A stretch of DNA of 64,000 nucleotides from JAYYZW01 sp965217605 (GTDB lineage: Bacteria; Pseudomonadota; Gammaproteobacteria; Ga0077536): NCBI GenBank assembly GCA_965217605.1, contig CBDCJB010000007.1:62001-126000 (forward strand), given 5' to 3'. Numbering within the stretch: the first letter of the stretch is position 1; every line of letters begins with the position of its first letter. Both the position numbers and the translations under genes were made by a program. Of this stretch, positions 26,675-35,006 are shown one piece after another. A model generated the notes under the pieces. The model searched no databases and was not told where the DNA came from. It was given only the letters and a program-made list of their open reading frames with translations.

Positions 26675-27765
26675 TAGTGTGCTGTCCCGCAAAGAAGTTT
26701 CGAAAGTCGGGCGAGTTTTTTCAAGATTGAGTCGGCGGTTGCGGTCCAGGCGAAAGGTATAGGGTTGGCGTTGTGCTGAGCAATATATCGCTCGATACGA
26801 GCAACGAGATCCTTCACATTCCGGAACGACCCGCGCTTGATAGCGCGCTGGCTGATGAGACCAAACCAACGTTCGACCTGGTTGAGCCATGACGCGTAGG
26901 TTGGCGTGAAGTGGACGTGAAATCGAGGGCGTCGAGCGAACCAGGCACGGACTTTGGGATGCTTATGCGTGCCATAGTTGTCCATCACCAGATGAACATC
27001 CAGCGCGGCGGGAACACTTTTCTCGAGATGATTCAGGAAGGACAGCAATTCCTGGTGACGATGCCGCGCTTTGCACTGCCCGATGACCGTGCCGTTGGCG
27101 ATATCGAGCGCCGCGAACAACGTGGTCGTGCCATGTCGAAAGTAATTATGGGTGACACCCTCGACATAACCGAGCCCCATCGGCAGAACCGGCTGACTGC
27201 GTTCCAATGCCTGGATCTGGCTTTTCTCGTCAACGCACAATACCAGGGCATTATCGGGTGGATTCAAGTACAAACCGACAATATCGCGCACCTTGTCGAC
27301 GAAGAAGGGAGCGGTCGAGAGTTTGAACGTGCGGCTGCGATAGGGCTGGATCCCAAACAGCGTGAAATACCGATGAACGGTACTCTTCGAGGGCGCGGTC
27401 TCCCGTGCAAACGAACGCGTGCTCCAATGGGTCGCGTTCTCCGGTCGCTCGCTCAGCACCTTTTGCATCAAGCGTGCAACCTCATCGTCATCATATGTGC
27501 GCCGACGATGGCCCGGCGGCAGATCATACAATCCGACAATCCCGTTGGCGATATACCGGCGACACCAATTTGTGACCGTCGGATTGGATACATCGAGCTT
27601 TCTGGCAATCGCGCTGTTAGACAGCCCATCGGCTGCCATCATGACGATCTTTGCGCGCCGTGCCAGCGCATGCGGCAGACTGCGCGACCTCGCGTAACTG
27701 TTGAGGACCTCGTGTTCCTCCTCGCTCAGTTTAACCGTAAAGGATCTGGGTCGACCGGTAACCAT
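26674..27765 (-). CDS. IS630-family transposase
   Basis: A 363-residue transposase of the IS630/Tc1-mariner superfamily. The N-terminal helix-turn-helix (LSNSAIARKLDVSNPTVTNW) is followed by a DDE domain with Asp in LCVDEKSQIQAL, Asp in LVMDNYGTHKH and Glu in WLNQVERWFG. ATG 27765 is preceded by AGGAG. The stop codon TAG at 26674-26676 is formed by the flanking TA. The gene appears intact and so may be active. Confidence 0.95.
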   Translation of the reverse strand: MVTGRPRSFTVKLSEEEHEVLNSYARSRSLPHALARRAKIVMMAADGLSNSAIARKLDVSNPTVTNWCRRYIANGIVGLYDLPPGHRRRTYDDDEVARLMQKVLSERPENATHWSTRSFARETAPSKSTVHRYFTLFGIQPYRSRTFKLSTAPFFVDKVRDIVGLYLNPPDNALVLCVDEKSQIQALERSQPVLPMGLGYVEGVTHNYFRHGTTTLFAALDIANGTVIGQCKARHRHQELLSFLNHLEKSVPAALDVHLVMDNYGTHKHPKVRAWFARRPRFHVHFTPTYASWLNQVERWFGLISQRAIKRGSFRNVKDLVARIERYIAQHNANPIPFAWTATADSILKKLARLSKLLCGTAH

Positions 27766-27839
27766 CGGCTGGCTCCTGCATGACACAATAGCCGATCTGA
27801 TCATCACGACTTATGAAAGTTCATCGTGGGACAACACAG
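26677..27839 (-). mobile_element. IS630-family element (about 1.16 kb) with TA target duplication
   Basis: Ends are GTGTGCTGTCCCGCAAAGAA (left, from 26677) and the reverse complement of CTGTGTTGTCCCACGATG (right, ending 27839). TA flanks both sides (26675-26676, 27840-27841), as expected for this family. One intact transposase gene lies inside. The left end is 22 of 26 bases like the ends of the miniature elements at 31744, 38008 and 40358. Confidence 0.88.
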
Positions 27840-27861
27840 TAGTGTGCGGTGCCCGGGATTA

Positions 27862-29238
27862 TCAAGCAGCGTGGGTCTCAAACAGATCGGCCTCACGCCG
27901 CAACACGCGCACGCGCCGATTGCCGTTGATCAGTTGGGTCAGGCGGTCGGCCTTCTCCTGCACGTCCTCGACCGAAATACTCGGGAATCGTTGGCGCATG
28001 AAATGGCGGTCGTAACGCGCAACACCCAAAAATCGTTGCAGGCGCTTCTTCAGAGTGCGGAATTCGGCGCGGGCTAAGCCAGCCAGGCGGGTGCTCGCCG
28101 CCGGGAGATTTGAGTCAAGGTCGAGATGGTTCGTCACGACATCAATGATCTTTTGTGACGCGAGTTCGCCTTCCAAGGAACTGATGTAGTGCGATATGAG
28201 CTCCTGTTTGGCGCAATTTTCCTGCGCCGTGCCTACACCACCGTCGCTGATTTTATCGATGACCTCTTGCGGTGTCTTCGCCTGGTCACCGAGGCCGTTC
28301 GGCAATTTGTTTTCATAGCGATCGTCGTTCAACGGCACGAAAGTAATGACTCTCGTGCCCAACAGATAGGCTTCAACGGCCGTAGTGCACCCGTTATGAA
28401 TCAGACAATCGGCGGCGAGCAACCAGGGAATCACATTACCTTCAGCAGTAACTTCGATGTTTTCTATGCCAGCGCAGCAATGCTGCCAAAACCCGTGATT
28501 TTCGGCTGGGTGCGGACGAAGAATAATTTTTCGATTCGGGTATGCTCTTGCGGTCAGTTTAACGAGCGCTTGAAATTCATGAAACACCTGATGACGATGA
28601 TGGAACAGTCCAGTTGCATATTCCTTGGGCATCCCAATCGACATGCGACCCTGAACCCACTCACCCGTCGAGCCATTTACCTGCCTGAGTAGATTCAACT
28701 TATCCGAATAGCCGTTGACCGATCCGAAGTTGGTATTCATGAGGATGAAATCGCCGTACCGACGCTTCAGTGCATCGGCCTGTTCCGCATAGAATCCGCG
28801 TAGCTCAGGGCGCAACAGGTCTGACCGCGGATTACCGAGCACGTGTATCGGGGCGCCGTTAAAATCCGGGTAGGCCTCGAGCAGCGAGCGGTTGTCTTCT
28901 CCCCAGGCGATAAACAAATCGATCAATTTGATCGATTCCGGGCCAATCCGCCGCGCGTAGTAGATCTGTTGCGGGTAGTGGACGACTGCCTCTTCGTCCC
29001 AGGCTGCAACCTGATGTCCGAGCTTTCGTTTGATACGCAGAATCGTCAGGTTTGCGCGTGTCATCGATTTAGCGAGGTAGATGCTCGGCGGAAGCCGGCC
29101 TACGCGAGCGTCGATTAATCCTTTCCAGCCAACGAGACAGCGGTAATCGTTCTGCGCAGCTACACACGCCAGTAGCAACTTCGCATCCAATTCCCTGACC
29201 TGATTCTCTACCGGTATTATCAATAACGGCTTGGACAT
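27862..29238 (-). CDS. Surface carbohydrate biosynthesis protein (paralogue 1)
   Basis: A 458-residue protein resembling proteins annotated as surface carbohydrate biosynthesis. It probably has a GT-B-type glycosyltransferase fold related to CDP-glycerol or capsule polysaccharide transferases. Conserved blocks are the opening LLIIPVENQVRELDAKLLLA, then VAAWDEEAVVHY, GNPRSDLLRPELRGFY, MNTNFGSVNG, IILRPHPAENHGFWQH and DCLIHNGCTTAVEAYLLG. The second half, with RPHP and HNG(C)TTA, matches the nucleotide-binding half of such transferases. ATG 29238 is used; an upstream GTG/ATG region adds 26 residues without family match. It is a divergent paralogue of 29453-30835. Confidence 0.8.
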   Translation of the reverse strand: MSKPLLIIPVENQVRELDAKLLLACVAAQNDYRCLVGWKGLIDARVGRLPPSIYLAKSMTRANLTILRIKRKLGHQVAAWDEEAVVHYPQQIYYARRIGPESIKLIDLFIAWGEDNRSLLEAYPDFNGAPIHVLGNPRSDLLRPELRGFYAEQADALKRRYGDFILMNTNFGSVNGYSDKLNLLRQVNGSTGEWVQGRMSIGMPKEYATGLFHHRHQVFHEFQALVKLTARAYPNRKIILRPHPAENHGFWQHCCAGIENIEVTAEGNVIPWLLAADCLIHNGCTTAVEAYLLGTRVITFVPLNDDRYENKLPNGLGDQAKTPQEVIDKISDGGVGTAQENCAKQELISHYISSLEGELASQKIIDVVTNHLDLDSNLPAASTRLAGLARAEFRTLKKRLQRFLGVARYDRHFMRQRFPSISVEDVQEKADRLTQLINGNRRVRVLRREADLFETHAA

Positions 29239-29452
29239 GCGTAACTGTTTATCACATCGGGAATTTTTCAACAACGTAGCCCATCCTTCCGGGGCGGTCC
29301 CGGACCTCACCATCACGCGTATACCCGGTAAACAATCCGTTATTGAAAGGTTAATATTCGGTCAAGTCAGCGCTGCATTAACATAGGTAGCCTATTGCAG
29401 ATACTTGATTTACAGTCGCCGTATTTTTCCTCCAAGTTCACTTCAACCGCGC

Positions 29453-30835
29453 ATGACATCGACGCTGCTTATCCCCGTCGAGAATCAGGTCAGGGAATTG
29501 GACGCAAAGCTGCTCTTTGCCTGCGTGGCCGCCGAGCGCGGTTTCCCGAGCGTACTGGGATCCAAGCAGTATCTGTATTTCTCGATGCCGCGCTTCGATC
29601 GAGGCGTATTCATCGCCAAAAGCATGCGCGCCAGAAGCACCTTGATGTTCAACGTGATCCGCTCGCTCGGTAACGACATCGTTGCCTGGGACGAAGAAAG
29701 CCTGGTGCGATACGCATCGCCTGAATACCCCGCATGGCGGTTTTCAAAATCGACGTTCGATTTCATCCGCCATCTGTTCGCCTGGGGTCACGACGATGCC
29801 GAGATGTTTTCGGCGTACTCTGGCAATGAACATACATCCGTGTACGCGACAGGAAACCCACGCGCGGATTTATTGCGGCGCGATGTGCGGGAGTATTTTC
29901 GCGATGAAGTGGATAGCTTACGCGCGCGCTGTGGTGAATTCATACTCGTAAATACAAACTTTTCTTTCGTCAATCCGTTCGTAAAAAAACTCGCGCTCGT
30001 GCAGCCGGCCGAAGATCCGGGACGCTATAAAGTGAGCCGAACGGGCAGCGGCATGAGTGAAGAATTCGCCGCTGGTACGGCGGCCCATCAGCAACAGATC
30101 TTCGATCACTTTCGCACGCTCGTATCGCATCTCGGTAAATGGTTTCCCGAACGTCAAGTCATCGTGCGGCCACATCCTTCAGAGGATCACGATGTCTGGC
30201 GGCGAATCGTGGCCGACGACGCCAACGTAACCGTCAACCATGATGGTAATGTCGTGCCCTGGCTGATGGCGAGCGAGGTCCTGATACATAATGGCTGCAC
30301 GACGGCCGTTGAAGCAGCGGTGCTCGATCGACCTGCAGTTACCTACCAACCGGTGCGTTCAGACTGCTACGATTTTCATTTACCGAACGCCCTCAGTCAT
30401 CGCGCGTTCGACCTCGATGAAGTCAAGCACCGCGTAGAATCGATCCTCGATGGCAATACCGGTTTAATCGAGGAGAATGCACGGCGACGCATCTTCGACC
30501 GCCATCTCGCAGCGATCGACGGTCCCTTGGCTGCCGACCGCATTATCGAGGTCCTGGACGAACAGGGCTACGGCCGGAGCGCGCCGCCGCCGGCGCCGCT
30601 CTGGCGTTACACCCGGGGACGCTTGACATCGAGCGCCCGCACCGTGATTAAACGAATTAACATGATGCACCAGGATCATTGGAACAGCGCGCGTTATCAT
30701 GCGCACCGGTTTCCGGATATCTCGGTTCCGGAAATCAACAGCCGGATCAGCCGGTTCAGCAATCTGCTCGGTAGATTCGACGGTATTCGTGCCGAACAAC
30801 TCTCACAGCACGTCTTTCGTCTCGCGCGAGCCTGA
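29453..30835 (+). CDS. Surface carbohydrate biosynthesis protein (paralogue 2)
   Basis: A 460-residue paralogue of the protein at 27862-29238. It has the same blocks in the same order: TLLIPVENQVRELDAKLLFA, IVAWDEESLVRY, GNPRADLLRRDVREYF, VNTNFSFVNP, VIVRPHPSEDHDVWRR and EVLIHNGCTTAVEAAVL. The pair is head to head with 214 bp between start codons. The gene is followed after about 33 bp by the second NeuB-type synthase, suggesting it transfers or handles that sugar. ATG 29453 is chosen because its N-terminus matches the paralogue. Confidence 0.82.
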   Translation: MTSTLLIPVENQVRELDAKLLFACVAAERGFPSVLGSKQYLYFSMPRFDRGVFIAKSMRARSTLMFNVIRSLGNDIVAWDEESLVRYASPEYPAWRFSKSTFDFIRHLFAWGHDDAEMFSAYSGNEHTSVYATGNPRADLLRRDVREYFRDEVDSLRARCGEFILVNTNFSFVNPFVKKLALVQPAEDPGRYKVSRTGSGMSEEFAAGTAAHQQQIFDHFRTLVSHLGKWFPERQVIVRPHPSEDHDVWRRIVADDANVTVNHDGNVVPWLMASEVLIHNGCTTAVEAAVLDRPAVTYQPVRSDCYDFHLPNALSHRAFDLDEVKHRVESILDGNTGLIEENARRRIFDRHLAAIDGPLAADRIIEVLDEQGYGRSAPPPAPLWRYTRGRLTSSARTVIKRINMMHQDHWNSARYHAHRFPDISVPEINSRISRFSNLLGRFDGIRAEQLSQHVFRLARA

Positions 30836-30868
30836 TATCGGAGCGTGCCAACACGAGGTCAATCCTAT

Positions 30869-31744
30869 ATGGATACCCCAAAAGTCGTCGCGGAGATCGG
30901 CTGCAACCACATGGGCGACCTCGCCATTGCGCGTGAGATGATCGAAACCGTGGCGACGTTCGCGAAGGCGGATTACGTCAAGTTCCAAAAACGCGCTAAT
31001 CGCGAATTGTTAACGGCGGCGGAATACGACGCGCCGCACCCCGTCCCGAACAACAGCTTCGGGACGAGCTACGGTGAACATCGTGAGTTTCTCGAATTTA
31101 CGATCGAAGAGCACCGGCAGTTGATGGCCTGGTGTAGAGAGTTTGGCGTCGGTTACTCGACATCCGTTTGGGATCTGACGTCAGCTAAAGAAATAGCAGC
31201 GCTCGAACCCGAGCTCGTAAAGGTGCCGTCAGCATGCAATCTCAATTCGGCACTACTGGAATACCTCGCCAGCGACACCATATGCGGCATCCACGTATCC
31301 CTCGGCATGACGACACCGGACGAACGGCGGGACATCGTCGATCACCTCGACGCCCTCGGGGCATTGGATCGCGTCGTGCTCTACGCCTGCACATCGGGCT
31401 ATCCCGTGCCCCACGAAGACGTCTGCCTGTTGGAGATCGGCAGGCTCAAGGACGAATTCAGCGATCGAATAAGCGCCGTCGGATTTTCCGGTCATCACCT
31501 CGGTATCGCAGTCGACGTTGCGGCGATCACGCTGGGCGCGACCTGGGTCGAACGCCATTTCACGATGGATCGCACCTGGAAGGGAACCGACCATGCGGCG
31601 TCTTTGGAGCCGGACGGCCTGCGGCGCCTGGTACGGGACGTGCACGCGGTAACCAAGGCCTTGTCATTCAAAAACACGCCCGTGCTCGAAATCGAAGAGG
31701 TGCAGCGGAACAAATTGAAGCGCCTGCCCGGCACGCATTTCTAG
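30869..31744 (+). CDS. NeuB-family synthase without SAF domain
   Basis: A 291-residue N-acetylneuraminate synthase-like TIM-barrel enzyme. Matches include VAEIGCNHMGDLAIAREMI, ADYVKFQKR, STSVWDLTSAKEI, LVKVPSACN, VSLGMTTPDER, GFSGHHLGIAVDVAAITLGATWVERHFT and DRTWKGTDHAASLEPDGL. Unlike neuB at 24752 it lacks the C-terminal SAF domain, as in a subset of the family that includes enzymes using phosphorylated six-carbon substrates. The stop codon TAG is created at the edge of a TA-flanked miniature element (31744-31902), so a small 3' truncation cannot be excluded. A GTG at 30845 is an alternative start. Confidence 0.88.
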   Translation: MDTPKVVAEIGCNHMGDLAIAREMIETVATFAKADYVKFQKRANRELLTAAEYDAPHPVPNNSFGTSYGEHREFLEFTIEEHRQLMAWCREFGVGYSTSVWDLTSAKEIAALEPELVKVPSACNLNSALLEYLASDTICGIHVSLGMTTPDERRDIVDHLDALGALDRVVLYACTSGYPVPHEDVCLLEIGRLKDEFSDRISAVGFSGHHLGIAVDVAAITLGATWVERHFTMDRTWKGTDHAASLEPDGLRRLVRDVHAVTKALSFKNTPVLEIEEVQRNKLKRLPGTHF

Positions 31745-31902
31745 TGCCCTGTCCCGTAAATAACTTTCGTAGTTGGCGCCGGATTTTTTGTCACTGGCAA
31801 GGCGCGACGACGCTGAATCGCGGGCTCTACACAAGGAGGAGCAACGCCGCCAGGGGCGAAAAAGACAACCCAAATATGCAAGTTATTTGCGGGACAGGGC
31901 AC
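31744..31902. mobile_element. Miniature element, IS630-like ends (copy A, 159 bp)
   Basis: Ends GTGCCCTGTCCCGTAAATAA (left) and the reverse complement of GTGCCCTGTCCCGCAAATAA (right), with TA on each side (31742-31743, 31903-31904). No coding capacity. Nearly the same sequence, inverted, occurs at 40358-40516, also 159 bp, and a shortened version at 38008-38130. Ends resemble those of the IS630 element at 26677. Confidence 0.88.
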
Positions 31903-31918
31903 TAGACCCTACTTCTTT

Positions 31919-32071
31919 GAAGTGGTTTCAAACTTCGTGCGGGGCGTTCAGGCATGGCACGCGGCCTTCGAGGAGCTCAGTTTATATGCCAATTTGCAGT
32001 TTCACTGCCCCGCACCGAAGAAAGCCGTGTAACGTAGCATCAACGGTCCACACGCAGTTTGAGACCGCTTC
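31919..32071. mobile_element. Miniature inverted-repeat element, type 2 (second copy)
   Basis: About 153 bp, with ends GAAGTGGTTTCAAACT (from 31919) and the reverse complement of GAAGCGGTCTCAAACT (ending 32071). The internal sequence differs from the 26535-26674 copy. The right end directly abuts the ATG of the next gene. The TA duplication is not intact here. Confidence 0.6.
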
Positions 32072-33229
32072 ATGAAATGGGTTGCACTCATGCCTCTTCG
32101 AGCGGGCTCGAAGTCCATCCCCGACAAGAACGTCAAGAACATCGCAGGCCGTCCTCTATTTTCATGGAGTCTCGGCGCGGCGGTGCATTCGGAATGCTTT
32201 GATGAGATCTACGTCGCGTCCGACTCGGCCCGTATTCGAGAGATTGTGGCGGCCGCGTTCCCGGCCGGCGTGCAGGTCATCGATCGCTCTCCCGAGACGG
32301 CGTCCGATACCGCGACGACCGAATCGGCTATGCTGGAATTTCAACGGCGTGTGTCCTTCGACGTGCTGTGTCTGATCCAAGCCACGTCGCCGTTGACGCG
32401 CGCCGTCGACTTCGTCGCAGCGAAAGAGCAATTCATTGCCGAATCCTTGGACTCGCTGCTGACGGCAGTCAGGTCGAACCGATTTGTGTGGAACGCGCAA
32501 GCCGAAGCGCTGAATTACACACCCGCCACGCGTCCGCGTCACCAGGATTTTGAAGGCAGTTACGTTGAAAACGGTGCGTTTTATCTGACCGCCGCACAGG
32601 TGCTAAAACGCGATGCCTGCAGGCTGGGCGGCGACATCGGTATCCATGTGATGCCGGCGGAAACCGTGCACGAACTCGACGACGAACGTGATTGGGGGCT
32701 TATCGAGCAGGCATTGTCACAACGTGCGGCGGACGAGCAGCTCTCGGAGCGCTTGCGTCGCGTAAAACTGATGGTCCTGGACGTCGACGGCACATTGACT
32801 GACGGCATCATGGTTTACGGTCCCCAGGGGGAAGTCCTCAAAAACTTTCATACGCGCGACGGTAAAGGGCTCGAGCGGCTCGCTTCGATCGGTGTGCGCG
32901 TGTGCGTCATGACCGGCGAAGACAGCCCGACCACCGCCGCACGCATGGCGAAACTCGGTATTGAAGACTATTACCCGGGTGTTGAAAACAAGCTGGCGGT
33001 GCTCGAAAAGCAGCTTGCCGCATGGCGTATCAACCTTGACGAGGTCGCGTTCATCGGTGACGATTTGGGCGACCTGGAGTCCATGACCCGTGCCGGGATC
33101 TCGTTTTGCCCAGCCGATGCCGTTGCTCGGATACAGGCAGCCGCCGATTACGCCTGTTCGCGTCGCGGCGGCGAAGGCGCCGTAAGGGAAGTATGCGATC
33201 TGATCTACGCTGCGCACGGCGAGGAATAG
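32072..33229 (+). CDS. Bifunctional acylneuraminate cytidylyltransferase / KdsC-type HAD phosphatase
   Basis: A 385-residue fusion. Residues 1 to about 225 form a CMP-nonulosonate synthetase (MPLRAGSKSIPDKNVKNIAGRPL, EIYVASDSARI, LIQATSPLTRA, ENGAFYLT). Residues about 230-385 form a KdsC-like HAD phosphatase (LMVLDVDGTLTDG, NFHTRDGKGLERL, VMTGEDS, FIGDDLGDLESM). A phosphatase joined to the synthetase fits a pathway making a nine-carbon acid as its 9-phosphate, as in KDN or vertebrate-type sialic acid synthesis, and is consistent with the adjacent SAF-less synthase. The ATG lies directly at the end of a repeat element. Confidence 0.9.
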   Translation: MKWVALMPLRAGSKSIPDKNVKNIAGRPLFSWSLGAAVHSECFDEIYVASDSARIREIVAAAFPAGVQVIDRSPETASDTATTESAMLEFQRRVSFDVLCLIQATSPLTRAVDFVAAKEQFIAESLDSLLTAVRSNRFVWNAQAEALNYTPATRPRHQDFEGSYVENGAFYLTAAQVLKRDACRLGGDIGIHVMPAETVHELDDERDWGLIEQALSQRAADEQLSERLRRVKLMVLDVDGTLTDGIMVYGPQGEVLKNFHTRDGKGLERLASIGVRVCVMTGEDSPTTAARMAKLGIEDYYPGVENKLAVLEKQLAAWRINLDEVAFIGDDLGDLESMTRAGISFCPADAVARIQAAADYACSRRGGEGAVREVCDLIYAAHGEE

Positions 33230-33275
33230 TACGCCGCATAATCGATCGATTTAGCCGACAAAGGTTCAAAATTCT

Positions 33276-34985
33276 ATGAGCACCCTGTTCGCACTGTTGC
33301 GAACATATCCGGCGCGCAGCGCGCTCATGTTGATTGCGCTCCTGATTGCGGGCGCCGCCGAGGGGCTGAGTCTCACCGCCCTGCTGCCCCTACTCTCCGT
33401 CGCAGCAGGTGAAACGGTCGATGGTGATCTTAACGAGTTCGTAGTCGGCCTGCTCGCGCGAGTACAACTCGAACCGACCATCGGCACGATACTGATCGTG
33501 ATCGTTCTCGGCATCACTACTAAAAGCGGGTTACTGCTCATCGCCAACAGCCAGGTCGGATATACCGTCGCCCGCATCGCGACGGACTTTCGCGTGGCCT
33601 TGATCGATGCGTTACTGGCCAGCGAGTGGCAGTATTTCGTCAAACAACGCACGGGGGCATTGGCAAATTCTGTCGCGACCGAAGCATATCGCGCGGCGAT
33701 CGGCTTCGAATATGGTGCGCGTTTCCTATCCCTGGCTTTGCAGGTTTTCATCTATACCGGCGTCGCGCTCATGGTTTCGTGGCAAGCGACGACGGTCTCT
33801 CTCGCATTCGGCGCCTTGTTTACCTTAGCCCTGCATTCCTTGCTTCGGATGGCGCGGCGCGCCGGTTTGAAGCAGACGCAGTTGATGCGGGAGCTTTTGT
33901 CGTATTTGACCGACGTGTTGGGCTCGGTCAAACCATTGAAGGCCATGGCCCGCGACCGTGCGGCCGATGCAATCCTGAAACGGCAAACCGGGGATCTAGA
34001 ACAAGCCACCCGGCGCGACGTCATGAGCCGCGAAACTTTGCGGGCGCTGCAGGAACCCATTCTCGCCTGCCTCGCAGCACTCGGTTTGTATTTCGCGCTG
34101 ACGGTGTGGTCGCTGAAGCTCTCGGCAGTGATGGTACTCGTCTTCCTGCTCGTCAGATTGCTCGGCTTAGTCAACAAAATGCAACGTACTTACCAGCGCG
34201 TAATCGTCCAGGAAAGCGCGTACTGGGCGTTGCGCCAGACCGCGGAGCAGGCGCTCGCTTCAAGCGAACAAACGACCGGGACGCAAACGCCGACGATCAC
34301 GCGTTCGATAAGTTTGCGCGATATCACCTTTACTTACGGCGAGCATCGCATCTTCGAAAATCTACAGCTCGATATACCGGCACGGACATTGGTCGTGCTC
34401 GCCGCGCCATCGGGGACCGGAAAGAGCACCTTGCTCGACCTTTTATGCGGTCTGCTCAAACCCCAGCAAGGCTCGATACGCATCGACGATACGCCGCTCG
34501 AGGACATCGATCTGCGCGCTTGGCGGCGTATGATCGGTTACGTACCGCAAGAAACGGTATTACTGCACGACAGTATTCTCAACAACGTCATCATCGGCGA
34601 GCCGGACCTGACCGAGGCCGATGCGGCGCGCGCTTTGCAGCAAGCGGGCATGTGGGATTTTATCGAACGCATACCGCACGGACTGGATACGGTCGTCGGC
34701 GAGCGCGGTGGACAGATTTCGGGCGGACAGCGCCAGCGCATCGCGATCGCCAGGGCCTTGGCGCATCAACCGCAGATTTTGATCCTCGACGAACCCACGA
34801 GTTCGCTCGACCGCGAATCGGAGCGCCTGATCTGCGAAACGCTGCGTGTGCTCGCGCGCGAACTCACGGTGGTCGCCGCTTCGCACCAGCATTCACTCCT
34901 CGACGCCGCCGATCGCGTGATATCGCTCGAAGAAGGTAAAGCGACGCTGTTGACGAACGGGTCGCGCGATAGCCTATCGGCATAA
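33276..34985 (+). CDS. ABC exporter, fused permease and ATPase (MsbA-type)
   Basis: A 569-residue half-transporter with an N-terminal six-helix transmembrane domain (residues about 1-310) and a C-terminal ATPase. The ATPase has Walker A APSGTGKST, signature ISGGQRQRIAIARAL, Walker B ILILDEPTSSLD and the switch His in VVAASHQHS. The Q-loop lies near YVPQETVLLHDS. It follows the synthetase fusion by 46 bp. By context it most likely exports a lipid-linked or surface glycan, but lipid or drug export cannot be excluded from sequence. Confidence 0.88.
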   Translation: MSTLFALLRTYPARSALMLIALLIAGAAEGLSLTALLPLLSVAAGETVDGDLNEFVVGLLARVQLEPTIGTILIVIVLGITTKSGLLLIANSQVGYTVARIATDFRVALIDALLASEWQYFVKQRTGALANSVATEAYRAAIGFEYGARFLSLALQVFIYTGVALMVSWQATTVSLAFGALFTLALHSLLRMARRAGLKQTQLMRELLSYLTDVLGSVKPLKAMARDRAADAILKRQTGDLEQATRRDVMSRETLRALQEPILACLAALGLYFALTVWSLKLSAVMVLVFLLVRLLGLVNKMQRTYQRVIVQESAYWALRQTAEQALASSEQTTGTQTPTITRSISLRDITFTYGEHRIFENLQLDIPARTLVVLAAPSGTGKSTLLDLLCGLLKPQQGSIRIDDTPLEDIDLRAWRRMIGYVPQETVLLHDSILNNVIIGEPDLTEADAARALQQAGMWDFIERIPHGLDTVVGERGGQISGGQRQRIAIARALAHQPQILILDEPTSSLDRESERLICETLRVLARELTVVAASHQHSLLDAADRVISLEEGKATLLTNGSRDSLSA

Positions 34986-35006
34986 AACGACAATCGGGGG
35001 AACACG

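Noticed and set aside
26911..27783. A 290-codon plus-strand ORF
   Set aside because: Antisense to the IS630 transposase, which shows intact DDE motifs.
30869..31744. Second NeuB as a truncated pseudogene
   Set aside because: It lacks SAF, but shorter SAF-less members exist and all barrel motifs are present, so I treat it as intact despite the element at its stop codon.
33626..34939. A 437-codon plus-strand ORF inside the ABC exporter gene
   Set aside because: Arg-rich shadow frame of a GC-rich gene; the overlapping frame has all ABC motifs.
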